From the NCBI RefSeq assembly GCF_937898475.1, contig NZ_CALEJS010000015.1, positions 372,001 to 436,000 on the forward strand: 64,000 nucleotides of DNA, read 5' to 3'. This document shows positions 17,291-26,088 of this stretch, piece by piece. Positions within the stretch are counted from its first letter, which is position 1. Every line of letters begins with the position of its first letter. Source of the stretch: an uncultured Chitinophaga sp. (GTDB lineage Bacteria; Bacteroidota; Bacteroidia; Chitinophagales; Chitinophagaceae). The translations under genes and the position numbers were made by a program. The notes beneath the pieces were generated by a model. The model saw only the letters and a program-made list of their open reading frames with translations, searched no databases and was not told the origin of the DNA.

Positions 17291-17791
17291 TTATGTCTGT
17301 TTTGCTGCGCGTTGCAGGCAGGCGCAGTAGCCTGTTACGGTACATTTTTTTAGTGTCACAAAAAAAGCGTCGCCAAACAGCCGTCTGAATACTTTACCGG
17401 CAATCCCCCTCATGGGCCGGTCTCTTTTTTCAAAATGGGCCAGTATGTTATGACGCTGTTCTACGCTGCAGTCAAAGAAAGACTGGCCGTATTGCGAACG
17501 TGCATAGGCTGCCAGTTCTTCCAGTCCCTGCAGGAACCTGTGCTGGGCGCCTACCGGTGTACCTTCCTTTATCATGGTAATGATAAGCTCGGGTACGCCC
17601 GCATCTTTTGCACCCGGTGTGCCGGCACGTGGTATAATTGTTTCTGCCAGTTCTGCGATGAGGGACCTGTAATGATACAGCAGTCCCAGGTCCGGCGTTC
17701 TGTAAAGCCAGTGCCCTTTCAGCCTGGCTGCTGTGGTGATGTTGCTTTCGGCAGACCACAGCCATCCTCTCAAAGCTTTCGTCCTGTTCAT
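17291..17791 (-). CDS. Gluconate 2-dehydrogenase subunit 3-like protein (orphan)
   Basis: A 166-residue protein with the core pattern of the gluconate 2-dehydrogenase subunit 3 family: LIAELAETIIPRAGTPGAKD AGVPELI at residues 43-70, FLQGLEELAAYARSQYGQSF, and a C-terminal FFVTLKKCTVTGYCACL. The usual partner, an FAD-dependent GMC oxidoreductase, is absent from the window. The twin-arginine or lipoprotein leader often seen in the family is also missing. The C-terminus carries CxxxxxCxC, and these cysteines may matter. It lies between a secreted esterase and a glycosyltransferase inside the polysaccharide operon, so a role in modifying a sugar of the polymer is possible but unproven. Confidence 0.7.
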   Translation of the reverse strand: MNRTKALRGWLWSAESNITTAARLKGHWLYRTPDLGLLYHYRSLIAELAETIIPRAGTPGAKDAGVPELIITMIKEGTPVGAQHRFLQGLEELAAYARSQYGQSFFDCSVEQRHNILAHFEKRDRPMRGIAGKVFRRLFGDAFFVTLKKCTVTGYCACLQRAAKQT

Positions 17792-17806
17792 GCGTATAGG
17801 GAATTA

Positions 17807-18586
17807 TCAATCGGTATTCTTAAACTGCAACAGCCATTCGTAAATATTCATACCGTTCTCCCTGTGTGCGGGATTATAATATTCCTCCCAGCAGCAATGT
17901 CCTCCATTATATACGGTAAACCTCGTTAAACCGGGTTTATACCGGTTGGTACTGTCTACATATGAGCGGGCGTTTTTCAGGAAGTAACCATCCTGCGCAC
18001 CGGCAAAGTACCAGGTATGTATGTTTTCGTCAGCAGCCAGTTTATACCTTTTCAGGTAAGGACTGTCCAGGATGGGGGGCGACATCGTAACGCAGGCAGC
18101 AATACGTTTAGACAAGGTTTTGCTGTGCGTTTTGGCAGATTCTACCGACCAGCCTCCCGCGCTGTAGCCGGTGAGGTAAACGCGGCTGGGATCTACCGGG
18201 TAATTTTTCAGAATGTCGTCCAGCATCGGTTCTACATCCTGCGGCGCAAAAGACCAGCTTTCAGCCAACGGCGCCACAACGATGAACTCATACTTTTTAT
18301 TATCCTTCGGGTTCACTGCTTCGATCTTCTTTCCTTCATGTATCTGCCTCGCTACTCCCTGCCGGAAGATCTTGCTCAGGTCGTGCCCTGCAATGCTTCT
18401 TCCGTGAAAGCAGATCAGCAGGGGGTACTTTTTACCCTTACTGATGTTTTCAGGTGTCAGTATCAGCGCCTGCCTTGTTTGCCAGGGACTGATCTTAACG
18501 GTAATAGGTTTCATGGGGGCATATTGCCCGTCTGCACCGGTATGCAGCACCAGGCTGCACAGCAGTACAAAGTTCTTTAAGAACAT
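17807..18586 (-). CDS. Secreted alpha/beta-hydrolase (esterase)
   Basis: A 259-residue single-domain exported esterase. A signal peptide covers about residues 1-20 (MFLKNFVLLCSLVLHTGADG). The fold runs from YPLLICFHGRSIAGHD through the nucleophile motif YLTGYSAGGWSVES (residues 137-150) to YNGGHCCWEEYYNP with the likely catalytic His. The C-terminal ENGMNIYEWLLQF matches ENGMNVYEWMLQY of the 1684-residue protein at 36798, so the two share one esterase subfamily. Given the two acyltransferases in this operon, removal of acyl groups from the exported polymer is a reasonable guess. Gaps to the neighbours are 15 and 18 bases. Confidence 0.85.
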   Translation of the reverse strand: MFLKNFVLLCSLVLHTGADGQYAPMKPITVKISPWQTRQALILTPENISKGKKYPLLICFHGRSIAGHDLSKIFRQGVARQIHEGKKIEAVNPKDNKKYEFIVVAPLAESWSFAPQDVEPMLDDILKNYPVDPSRVYLTGYSAGGWSVESAKTHSKTLSKRIAACVTMSPPILDSPYLKRYKLAADENIHTWYFAGAQDGYFLKNARSYVDSTNRYKPGLTRFTVYNGGHCCWEEYYNPAHRENGMNIYEWLLQFKNTD

Positions 18587-18604
18587 AACATTTCATTTAA
18601 TAGG

Positions 18605-19330
18605 TTAGGGAAGTCTCATAACTTCTTCCAGCGTCATGCCTACTATTCCTTCCAGTATAAGTTTTGTTTGCCGGAAGTTTCTTTCCAGCTCTACCTTCTG
18701 TACCATTTCTGCGTTGTACTGGCGGTAGGCTTCTTTATAGATATCAATAGGTACTGTATTGTCTCCCGCACGGAATTTCTCTTCTACCTGGTTATAGTTC
18801 AGCAATGCATCTTCCATGATAGGCAGGTGCAGCTCCATCAGCTTTTTAGCGGCGGCATAATCCTCATAAGCCTGTAATACCCTGGCCTTGATGATCAGCG
18901 CCTGTGATTCCTTTTGTTTCTGGGCCAGTTTCCCTTCTGCCTTGGCCCTCTTTATTTCATTAGGGATGCTAACGAAATGCCCCAGCGGGAAGGTAACCCC
19001 GAAATTGTAACGGGGGTAAAAGTTCTGGTTGGCGTTCAGATCATTGCTGCGGCCTTTAATGGTGAATTCATTCAGGTTACCTGAAGCAACGAAGTGGTTA
19101 GCCCACTGTGCGGTGGCCACACGCGTATTGTATTTGGCAATATCCTTACGATCATCGAATTGTTTTACATCCGGGCTTTGCAATGCCAGTTCCACCAGCT
19201 TCTGCTTAAAACGTGCCACTGCAGGCGGATCTGCTGGCAGCTTCAGTAGTACTTCGGTATCGGGTTGCTGTTGCGCATTCGCCGCCAGACCTATGCAAAC
19301 AAACAGCAGTAAAATGTAGGCCTTTTTCAT
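18605..19330 (-). CDS. Short TolC-like outer membrane efflux family protein
   Basis: A 241-residue exported protein (signal peptide MKKAYILLLFVCIGLAANAQ). The second half is a long helical stretch rich in Ala, Glu and Lys (IKRAKAEGKLAQKQKESQAL, then LQAYEDYAAAKKLMELHLPI and VEEKFRAGDNTVPIDIYKEA), which is the TolC hairpin style. The TolC family is normally 420-480 residues with two such repeats; here only about one repeat length is present, with no frameshift or leftover sequence around it. It could be a single-repeat periplasmic partner of the polysaccharide exporter rather than a full channel. It lies between the Wzy-like and esterase genes. Confidence 0.7.
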   Translation of the reverse strand: MKKAYILLLFVCIGLAANAQQQPDTEVLLKLPADPPAVARFKQKLVELALQSPDVKQFDDRKDIAKYNTRVATAQWANHFVASGNLNEFTIKGRSNDLNANQNFYPRYNFGVTFPLGHFVSIPNEIKRAKAEGKLAQKQKESQALIIKARVLQAYEDYAAAKKLMELHLPIMEDALLNYNQVEEKFRAGDNTVPIDIYKEAYRQYNAEMVQKVELERNFRQTKLILEGIVGMTLEEVMRLP

Positions 19331-19482
19331 CAGTTAATAGTTTGTCTTTAGTTAATTTGCTGATATAATATTCATTACATCAGTTACTGTTTAATAATTG
19401 TTGTTTTTTTGTCCCCTGATGAGATCACACACTACATTTTCCCTCTCTAAGAAAATCAGCAGGTGATATCATCCGTTAATAG

Positions 19483-20907
19483 TTACTCTTTAAGATATTT
19501 TACTTTGATAGCTACGGCTATGAAGGCAAACAACATAATGGACGATTCCACTAAAGTGAAAGTATCCTGTGCGTATTCAGAAACGGCGGCGGCAAAGCTT
19601 GCAGAGGCAAGCCCTATCATCAGCAGCCGGTCCAGCTCAGTGTCAGACCGGAAATAATTACCCACCGCAGTTTGTATTAGAAAATAGAAAACGCCTGCCA
19701 CCAGGAACATACTCAGCCAGCCAGTTTCCAGCACTGCGCGCAGGTAGCCGTTGTCGCACTGGAAGCCTGCCAGCGCATGGCCGGGATAATAAGTGTCTCC
19801 GTTACCACCGGTGGTATTGATGCCGCCTCCCATAGGGTGAGAATGCATGAAGGGCCGGATGCGGCTGCGGTTCCTGTCGCGCACGTTTACAGATTCATCC
19901 TGCTCGCCAATAAAGGCGGTTCTTACCCTGTTCACAGTAGGGTTTCCATGGATGGGGCCATAGAGAATGACCAGTCCGAAGAACGCAAAACCCATCGCTA
20001 TCAATATCGTATTGCGCTTATGCAGGTTCGCTATAAAAAAGATCATCAGGCCCAGTGGCAGCATCACATAGCCGGTACGGGTACCGGAATATCCCAAAGC
20101 CAGTGTATGCAGCACCACGGAAATACCCAGCAGCACCTTTCGCTTCAGGTTGATGGCGCTCAGGTTGGCCGTGAGCAATACCAGCATAAAGGTGATATTA
20201 CAGGCCAGGATGATACCCAGCACTGCTGCGTCAGACATAAATGAATACAGCCTGAGACCAAAGATGATCACCGTGGTCTTGTATTTTTCGGGATACTTGG
20301 CCATATAGGCCTTTTCGTACCACATCAGGCCAAACCACTGTTGTATACAGCAATACAAAGCAGCGGCGGTGCCCAGTATCAGCCAGAACTTGAAGAAATT
20401 GTACACATCCTTCATGCTGTTGAACACGTTCAGGCCAATGTACAGGAAGAAGTAACTGCGCAGGGCTACCCGCATAAAAACATACCATCCCAGCAATGAG
20501 CTGCCTGCAGGGTTGAAGAGCTGTGCGACCAATATCAGCAGGTAGAGGTACAGGCAAACCAGTATCGGGTTGCTCAGCTTTACCTTGCGGATCGTTTTAT
20601 CTCCCCGTTTGAAGATACAGCCCAGCAGGGTACACAGCAGCAGGCCATCCATCGCCACACCTTTACTCAGCTCTGTACCCGCCATGCGTTCTATCATGGG
20701 CAGTATGAAGGTGACCGTGATATAAATATAGAACCCCAGGCGGTAGTTGATCACGCATACCAATCCCACAGCACCACCCACGATCAGCACACTGAGCCCG
20801 ATGCCGATCTTCGCATCCAGGGATGCGAGATAAGTGATCACCGGTACGATCAGTATCCAGAGCAGTACCATGAAGGCCTTGTTGATATTTCTGCGTGTCA
20901 GTTGCAT
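19483..20907 (-). CDS. O-antigen ligase / Wzy-like polymerase
   Basis: A 474-residue integral membrane protein with about 11-12 hydrophobic segments. A large loop near residues 320-400 carries NRVRTAFIGEQDESVNVRDR and GHALAGFQCDNGYLRAVLET, typical of the O-antigen ligase (Wzy/WaaL) domain. Such proteins polymerise lipid-linked repeat units in the periplasm or ligate polymers to an anchor. In this operon, with a Wzc-like gene upstream, it is most likely the polymerase. It follows the 35-aa membrane peptide by 3 bases. Confidence 0.85.
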   Translation of the reverse strand: MQLTRRNINKAFMVLLWILIVPVITYLASLDAKIGIGLSVLIVGGAVGLVCVINYRLGFYIYITVTFILPMIERMAGTELSKGVAMDGLLLCTLLGCIFKRGDKTIRKVKLSNPILVCLYLYLLILVAQLFNPAGSSLLGWYVFMRVALRSYFFLYIGLNVFNSMKDVYNFFKFWLILGTAAALYCCIQQWFGLMWYEKAYMAKYPEKYKTTVIIFGLRLYSFMSDAAVLGIILACNITFMLVLLTANLSAINLKRKVLLGISVVLHTLALGYSGTRTGYVMLPLGLMIFFIANLHKRNTILIAMGFAFFGLVILYGPIHGNPTVNRVRTAFIGEQDESVNVRDRNRSRIRPFMHSHPMGGGINTTGGNGDTYYPGHALAGFQCDNGYLRAVLETGWLSMFLVAGVFYFLIQTAVGNYFRSDTELDRLLMIGLASASFAAAVSEYAQDTFTLVESSIMLFAFIAVAIKVKYLKE

Positions 20908-20910
20908 GTA

Positions 20911-21018
20911 TTAAAAGAAAAAGGTTTTTGCCAGCAACATTAAAATGACGATGGCTGCAAAGGCCAGTATCAGCGCCCGGTGCACTCCCTCATTGACCAT
21001 TTTATTGTCCTTTTTCAT
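20911..21018 (-). CDS. 35-residue single-pass membrane peptide
   Basis: A small ORF lying exactly between the acyltransferase stop (21024) and the polymerase start (20907). It starts with ATG at 21018 and encodes MKKDNKMVNEGVHRALILAF followed by a hydrophobic AAIVILMLLAKTFFF and a stop. The first 13 residues are charged and the rest is one clear membrane helix. Spacing of 5 bases upstream and 3 bases downstream is what is expected of a translated operon member. No homologue is recognised. It could assist assembly of the polymerase or the acyltransferase; that is inference only. Confidence 0.6.
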   Translation of the reverse strand: MKKDNKMVNEGVHRALILAFAAIVILMLLAKTFFF

Positions 21019-21023
21019 TGTCG

Positions 21024-22100
21024 TTATTTTTTTGGTATGGTGGTTAATGCTGCAGCAGGCGTTTTAAACGGCCCTACAAACAGGAAGTCCATCCGCAGCA
21101 GCAGGCAAACCCTGTACAGCACCAGCGATAACAGTATGCCCGCTGTCACCAGTATGAATGTCATCATGGGCATGCTGATGGCCAGTCCGGTACGCAGCAG
21201 TGCCGTACGCAGCAGGAAAACAATACCCAGGTGCAGCAGGTATATATACAATGAATGATGCCCCAGCGTCTGCAGAAAGCTAAGCTTCCTGTACTTCGCC
21301 AGCAGGAAAGAGATCATGATCACCAGGATCACTCCCAGCATGGCCAGGGCGGAAAAGAGATAGATATTTGCTTCCGGGTGCTTCATGCAATAGTACTGTG
21401 CCAGTACAAATGCAGGCAGCAGCAGTAATGCATTGTAACCTTTGCCCAGTTGCTGCTGCACCTTATCATTGAAAAAGTAAGGCGCGCTCAGGTGCCCCAG
21501 GCAGAAAAAGATATAGAACATCATCACGTCAGACAGGGTGCTGATATCGTATACAAAAGGGATCAGGGCTGGCAGTAACAGTCCGAGCAGGATCTGCACC
21601 GGCGCATTCAATTTCAGCACAGTATGCGTGAAGAGATACAGGGCCGATACATTGAACAGGGCAAAGAGGTACCATTGCTGCAGCATGCCCCGCGGATGGA
21701 TCAGTATATCTATATAATTGCCCACTCCGCGTTTAAAATTGGTGTAGTCTGAAAAAATGATCTGCAGCGTAAGCTGTATAAAGCACCATAATACATAGGG
21801 ATAAAGCAGCGTATTGACCTTGGTAACCAGGTAATCGCCGGGTCCTCTTTTTTTCAGACTGGATGAAAAGAACAGTCCTGAAAGAAAAAAGAACAGCGGC
21901 ATGCGGAATCCATACAACATTTCGTTGGCGTCCATCAGCAAAGGATCTGCCGTTACACCGCTGTACAATAAACCATATAATACGTGCCGGTACACTACAA
22001 ATATAATTGCGATGCCTTTTGCGTAATCTACCCAGGCGTAACGCCCCGATACCTCAGGCCGGAATGAAAAAATAAATTTCAAATGCTCGGAAAGGCGCAT
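21024..22100 (-). CDS. Acyltransferase 3 family membrane protein
   Basis: A 358-residue integral membrane protein. The early motif YAKGIAIIFVVYRHVLYGLL contains the expected His after the first helix, and FRMPLFFFLSGLFFSSSLKK is the typical second block; about ten membrane helices are seen. It is the second O-acyltransferase of the leftward operon. The start is ATG 22100 (MRLSEHLKF). The open frame extends to 22142 inside the wzc-like gene, but those residues look like readthrough of the other frame. The overlap with the wzc-like stop at 22120 is thereby removed. Confidence 0.88.
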   Translation of the reverse strand: MRLSEHLKFIFSFRPEVSGRYAWVDYAKGIAIIFVVYRHVLYGLLYSGVTADPLLMDANEMLYGFRMPLFFFLSGLFFSSSLKKRGPGDYLVTKVNTLLYPYVLWCFIQLTLQIIFSDYTNFKRGVGNYIDILIHPRGMLQQWYLFALFNVSALYLFTHTVLKLNAPVQILLGLLLPALIPFVYDISTLSDVMMFYIFFCLGHLSAPYFFNDKVQQQLGKGYNALLLLPAFVLAQYYCMKHPEANIYLFSALAMLGVILVIMISFLLAKYRKLSFLQTLGHHSLYIYLLHLGIVFLLRTALLRTGLAISMPMMTFILVTAGILLSLVLYRVCLLLRMDFLFVGPFKTPAAALTTIPKK

Positions 22101-22119
22101 GCTATTCGTTTTTCGACTA

Positions 22120-24318
22120 CTACAGTTCCAGGTAGTCCTCATTTACATTGTTCAGTACTGCTCCCAGCATTTTGCCATTCAGGCTTTGCAGGAACTGAAT
22201 TGATTCCTTATCGTTCTGTTTCATAGAGAGCCTGGAAGAAAATACCGCTATTACGCTATCAACATAAGCCACCAGCTCTTTACTGTCGGTATAATCGTTC
22301 AGGGGTGCTCCTTCCAGCAGCACATAGTCGTAATAGGTTTTGAGCTGCGGCAGATAATTCAGCAAATGATGCCTGGGCAGTATCTCGGAAGGCGTATAGT
22401 CGCCGCCTTTGCAGCCTATCACTTCAATGCCTTCTACAGAGTAGGTGGTAACGATCTCCCTTACTTTTTCCAGGCTGACCTCTTCGGGCCGCAGGGAAAA
22501 TGTTTCCAGTGTAGGTTTGGCCTCCAGCTGCATAGTCAGATCATTATTACAGAAATTGGTATCGATGATGAGCACCCGTTTGTTGCTCAGGCTTAAGCTG
22601 TAAGCCAGCGCCTGTACAAGGGTGGTTTTGCCCTGCTGGGGTTCTGTGCTGGTGAAGAGGAAGATGGATTTATTGCTGCTTTCCACTTCAAAGCGCAGCT
22701 TGCGCAGCAGTTCGCGAAAGGTGTTCTGTCTCTTTACGCTGACATCATCCTCGCCCACCTTGCTTTGCAGTACCTGCGGAATGCTGTAGCGCTGCAGGTC
22801 GGCATGATTGATCGTGCTGATCAGTTTCAGGTCTACGTTCTTTTCAAAGAGCGAAGGTGATTTGATAGAGCGGTCAAAGAATTCGAGGAACAATACGCCG
22901 AGGGTGCTGAGCAGAAAAACAGACATGCCTGCCAGCGCCATGATCTTCATACGCTTGGTAGATTCCGGACGGAAAGCCGGCTGTCCCTGTAAGGTTTGCC
23001 TGAAATTATCAGAAGCTGCGGTACGGCTGTCCAGCGCAGTGTTCAGCTTTTCTTTGAGTTTATTGTATTCTTCCTGGGCCAGGTCTACTTCCTGCTGCAT
23101 GCTTTTTACATTGGCTTCCTTGTTGGCATAGGTGCCTACGGAGCCTCTCAGAGAACCGATCCTGGATTGCAGGTTGGAGATGTTAAGCATAGATGCCCGC
23201 TGATCACCTTCCAGCTGGGCTTTACGTTGCAGCAGCTCTTCACGTGTCAGTGTTTTGCTGGCAGTAGTAGTGGTGGGCGCTGCAGACATCAGCTTCTGGA
23301 GCTGCTGGCGGGAGGCCTTTATTTTATCTGCCAGCGCAGCATCTGTGCTTCCGGTACGCATGTACTCATCATTCATCTGGTTGATCTGCCTGCGCAGGGA
23401 AACGATATCGTTGTTATTGTTATTATCGTATACTACCTGTCCCTGTCCCATCTGACCCAGCTGGCTGTTCACCGTTTGCAGGGAAGAGTTGATGATGTTG
23501 AGGTTGTTCCTTTCGTCTACCAGGGCTCTTTCAAACTGGCTGATCAACCCCAGTTCTGTGCCGCTGGCGGCTTCCACGTTCAGCAAACCTTCTGAGGCCT
23601 TATAGTTACGCAGCGCTTCCACTTTCTGGTCAAGTTCGGCTTTCTTCTGCGCCACCAGTTCTTCAAAGGTGCCGATGTTCTCTACAGAACGTTCAGAACG
23701 CAGGCTGCGGTAATAGCGGAGGAACACTTTGATTACCTGGTTCACCACGTAGGCAGACAGCTCCGGGTTTTCAGAACCGAAAGAGATATCTATATAATCG
23801 GTGCGCGCCAGGCGGCCAATGCTCAGGTTCTTCTTGATGGATTCGTAATCATACTTATAGAGCGCCATATACTCCAGCAGTTTGCGCTCTTCCGGCTGAT
23901 AGGATGTCAGTGTTTGCAGCGAATCCAGTTTGTGCTGCAGGATGGTCAGCGCCTGGGTCCTGTTAAAGCTGGTGTATTCAGGGGTGTGGCGCTGTTTCTC
24001 TGTCAGTACGGTGAAGGGCTTGGGAGAGGTAAGGTCATGCAGCATCAGGTCATAGCAAAGCAAACCAATTACAGTAGGGGAGTTGAAAGTTTCCACGACG
24101 TTGTTGAACTTTACATCTGCTTCATACAGGTTAACATTCTCATCCCGCAGTTTCACATCTTCATTTACCGTAAAGCCGGTAGACATCTGTGAATTGGACC
24201 GGTACAACTTGGCCTTGTCCATGGTGAAAAGAAAAGAAAGTGCTAAAGCTACAACGGTGCTGATCATGATCCACCACTTCCTCTTTAGCAGGGCTTTTAT
24301 AAAATATATGACATCCAT
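22120..24318 (-). CDS. Wzc-like polysaccharide chain-length protein with degenerate kinase domain
   Basis: A 732-residue polysaccharide co-polymerase. The first membrane helix is at about 14-33 (WWIMISTVVALALSFLF), a long periplasmic coiled-coil part spans 170-440, the second membrane helix is near 455-478, and the cytoplasmic ATPase domain covers 530-732. The Walker A is TSTEPQQGKTTLVQAL (GKTT near 563-566). The Walker A' is LIIDTNFCNN instead of DxDxR, and the Walker B is YVLLEGAPLNDY instead of a DxPP form. There is no tyrosine cluster at the C-terminus, only one Tyr three residues from the end. It would control chain length with Wzy, but true tyrosine autokinase activity is doubtful. It is the first gene of the leftward block. 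Confidence 0.87.
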   Translation of the reverse strand: MDVIYFIKALLKRKWWIMISTVVALALSFLFTMDKAKLYRSNSQMSTGFTVNEDVKLRDENVNLYEADVKFNNVVETFNSPTVIGLLCYDLMLHDLTSPKPFTVLTEKQRHTPEYTSFNRTQALTILQHKLDSLQTLTSYQPEERKLLEYMALYKYDYESIKKNLSIGRLARTDYIDISFGSENPELSAYVVNQVIKVFLRYYRSLRSERSVENIGTFEELVAQKKAELDQKVEALRNYKASEGLLNVEAASGTELGLISQFERALVDERNNLNIINSSLQTVNSQLGQMGQGQVVYDNNNNNDIVSLRRQINQMNDEYMRTGSTDAALADKIKASRQQLQKLMSAAPTTTTASKTLTREELLQRKAQLEGDQRASMLNISNLQSRIGSLRGSVGTYANKEANVKSMQQEVDLAQEEYNKLKEKLNTALDSRTAASDNFRQTLQGQPAFRPESTKRMKIMALAGMSVFLLSTLGVLFLEFFDRSIKSPSLFEKNVDLKLISTINHADLQRYSIPQVLQSKVGEDDVSVKRQNTFRELLRKLRFEVESSNKSIFLFTSTEPQQGKTTLVQALAYSLSLSNKRVLIIDTNFCNNDLTMQLEAKPTLETFSLRPEEVSLEKVREIVTTYSVEGIEVIGCKGGDYTPSEILPRHHLLNYLPQLKTYYDYVLLEGAPLNDYTDSKELVAYVDSVIAVFSSRLSMKQNDKESIQFLQSLNGKMLGAVLNNVNEDYLEL

Positions 24319-24745
24319 ATCAATTATTATTTTTTATCACTTATGTCACCTTAAAAAATCCGGATATAACCGGACCTCTTCGGCAAATCATACGATACCT
24401 GTTTAAATACTCATGACTGCATCCAGTCATGCACCAGAAATTCAAAGGAATGGTAAAAAGATGGCAGGCTCACGGTCCGCAACCGGCCTACATTGCGTGG
24501 TTTTTGTCTTAGGATAAGGCGGTAGAAAGATTAGATTTGCAACACCAGCGCCATTTGGGGGAGAGCAGAAATGTTCTTGCTGTTAAGGAAATAAACACCC
24601 TATGGCGTACCCGGTTTCGAGCGCTAAATTAATTCGCAGATCATAAACTACCTAATTTTTTTGGGTGAAGTGAGAAAATTTACTAGTAAAAGCCACTTTT
24701 CAGCATGTGAAGTAATGAATTTGGTCACATACAGTTGTTACAACT
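24319..24745. other. Intergenic region upstream of the leftward polysaccharide operon
   Basis: These 427 bases are AT-rich near 24640-24720 and contain no convincing gene. They hold an 8-bp inverted repeat CATGACTG/CAGTCATG with a 4-base loop (24412-24431) and a TCCGG/CCGGA pair near 24358-24374. These are possible operator or leader structures 40-110 bases before the wzc-like start. No exact minus-strand TAnnTTTG box was found. Confidence 0.45.
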
Positions 24746-26008
24746 TCAATGGAAATGAAAGTAAGTCTCCAGCGAAAGCAGTCCGATGATCATACCGGCA
24801 ATTGCCCGCAGACATTTGTTATAACTGATCTTGTCGTACGATAACAGCACCAGTACGAAGAAGGGGGCAGCCTGCGCCACGTAACGCGAGCTGAAAAGGT
24901 GCATCACCTTCAGGTTGGTGGCCAGCATCAGCATAGCGCAGAGGAACAGGAAAAGAAAGAACGGTTCCTGCCTGCGTTGCCAGGCCCTTACCAGCGAACA
25001 TGCGGAAAAATAGCAGGCAATTACCCACAGCACCGGTACAATTACAAAAGGGTAGGGGCGCATGATCTCCCGGGGCAATACTTTAGCCAGGGAAAAATAC
25101 AGCGGCGCAAATTTAAGATGGACAACCGTTAGGTTGAGCACTAAAAGCACCACGTAGGCCAGCAGCATATATATTAATATACGCCGGTTGAAAAAGAACC
25201 ATTCAGGCGCCAGGATAAAAGTTACCAGCGCACCATAAGCAAAGGCCAGCATGGCATGCTGCACACTCAGGCCACCAGCTGCTGTAAATGCCTGTTGCGG
25301 CGGCATCAATCCTTTCCATATTAAAAATACCGGCAGGCAGATGGCCAGCGCCGTGCTCATGTATATGGCCAGTATGCCCCAGCGGCGTTTATCATTAAAA
25401 TGTCTTACCAGCAATGCACCTGCTGCCGGCACCATGATCAGGAATGGAGATCTGCCCAGGATAGATAAACCTGTGGCGCATCCTGCCAGCAGCGCCAGTA
25501 AAAGACTCACTGCAAATGCATTGTCCTGCTTACGCAAAGCATGCAGTAAAAGAAAGATGGAGAGTGTGGCAAAGAACATGGGCGGGATTTCTGTTAAGGC
25601 CATGCCTGATACATTCCACACCATGGGGATGGCCATCATGTTCAGCGCCAGCAGAAAGGCCTGCTTTTTCTCTACCTTGCTAAGCTGCGTAATGATAGCA
25701 GTAAGCAGTAAGATCATCAGTCCGAGTAAGGCAGTGTTCACCAGCCTGATGCCGGGCGTCTGCAAATGGGTAATGCCTCTCAGTGGATAATGTATAAACT
25801 GGTATAAAGGCCCGGGCGCCTGTTCATTGATCTTTAACAGGAACTCTTTGGTGAGGCCGTACTGCTCAAACAGGTACACGTTAGGAATGAACAATGGCTC
25901 ATCATATAAAGGAGGCTGCTGATGAAAAACAGTGATTAATACCAGTATGATGTAGGCTACTATTCCAAGTAATAATAACAGAATGGCCGGACCCGAAAAT
26001 CTCTTCAT
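24746..26008 (-). CDS. Polytopic membrane protein, possible GT-C glycosyltransferase
   Basis: A 420-residue membrane protein with about 11 hydrophobic segments. An early luminal loop carries PPLYDEPLFIPNVYLFEQYG and then PGPLYQFIHYPLRG, reminiscent of ArnT/PMT-type (GT39/GT83) enzymes in which an Asp/Glu in the first loop is catalytic and a lipid-linked sugar is the donor. Other family signatures are weak. The start is ATG 26008 (MKRFSGPAILLLLLG), just after a promoter-like box at 26030-26037. It sits next to the polysaccharide genes but on its own promoter, so it may add a side sugar in the periplasm. Function is uncertain. Confidence 0.6.
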   Translation of the reverse strand: MKRFSGPAILLLLLGIVAYIILVLITVFHQQPPLYDEPLFIPNVYLFEQYGLTKEFLLKINEQAPGPLYQFIHYPLRGITHLQTPGIRLVNTALLGLMILLLTAIITQLSKVEKKQAFLLALNMMAIPMVWNVSGMALTEIPPMFFATLSIFLLLHALRKQDNAFAVSLLLALLAGCATGLSILGRSPFLIMVPAAGALLVRHFNDKRRWGILAIYMSTALAICLPVFLIWKGLMPPQQAFTAAGGLSVQHAMLAFAYGALVTFILAPEWFFFNRRILIYMLLAYVVLLVLNLTVVHLKFAPLYFSLAKVLPREIMRPYPFVIVPVLWVIACYFSACSLVRAWQRRQEPFFLFLFLCAMLMLATNLKVMHLFSSRYVAQAAPFFVLVLLSYDKISYNKCLRAIAGMIIGLLSLETYFHFH

Positions 26009-26029
26009 GGGGTAGTAGTATGTCGACCG

Positions 26030-26037
26030 CAAAAGTA
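26030..26037 (-). promoter_or_regulatory. Minus-strand -7 box for the GT-C-like gene
   Basis: Read on the minus strand the bases are TACTTTTG, an exact TAnnTTTG match. It ends 21 bases before ATG 26008. No clear -33 element was found. Confidence 0.5.
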
Positions 26038-26055
26038 ATTTATCTCCCGTAAAAT

Positions 26056-26088
26056 TTTACTATTTAGAATTTTTTACCCGTATCTTTG
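26056..26088 (+). promoter_or_regulatory. Plus-strand promoter upstream of the response regulator
   Basis: TTTA at 26056-26059 and TATCTTTG at 26081-26088 fit the Bacteroidota promoter with 21 bases between. If used, it gives a leader of about 390 bases before the response-regulator start at 26481. The leader (26095-26480) contains no obvious ORF or recognised riboswitch. Confidence 0.45.
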
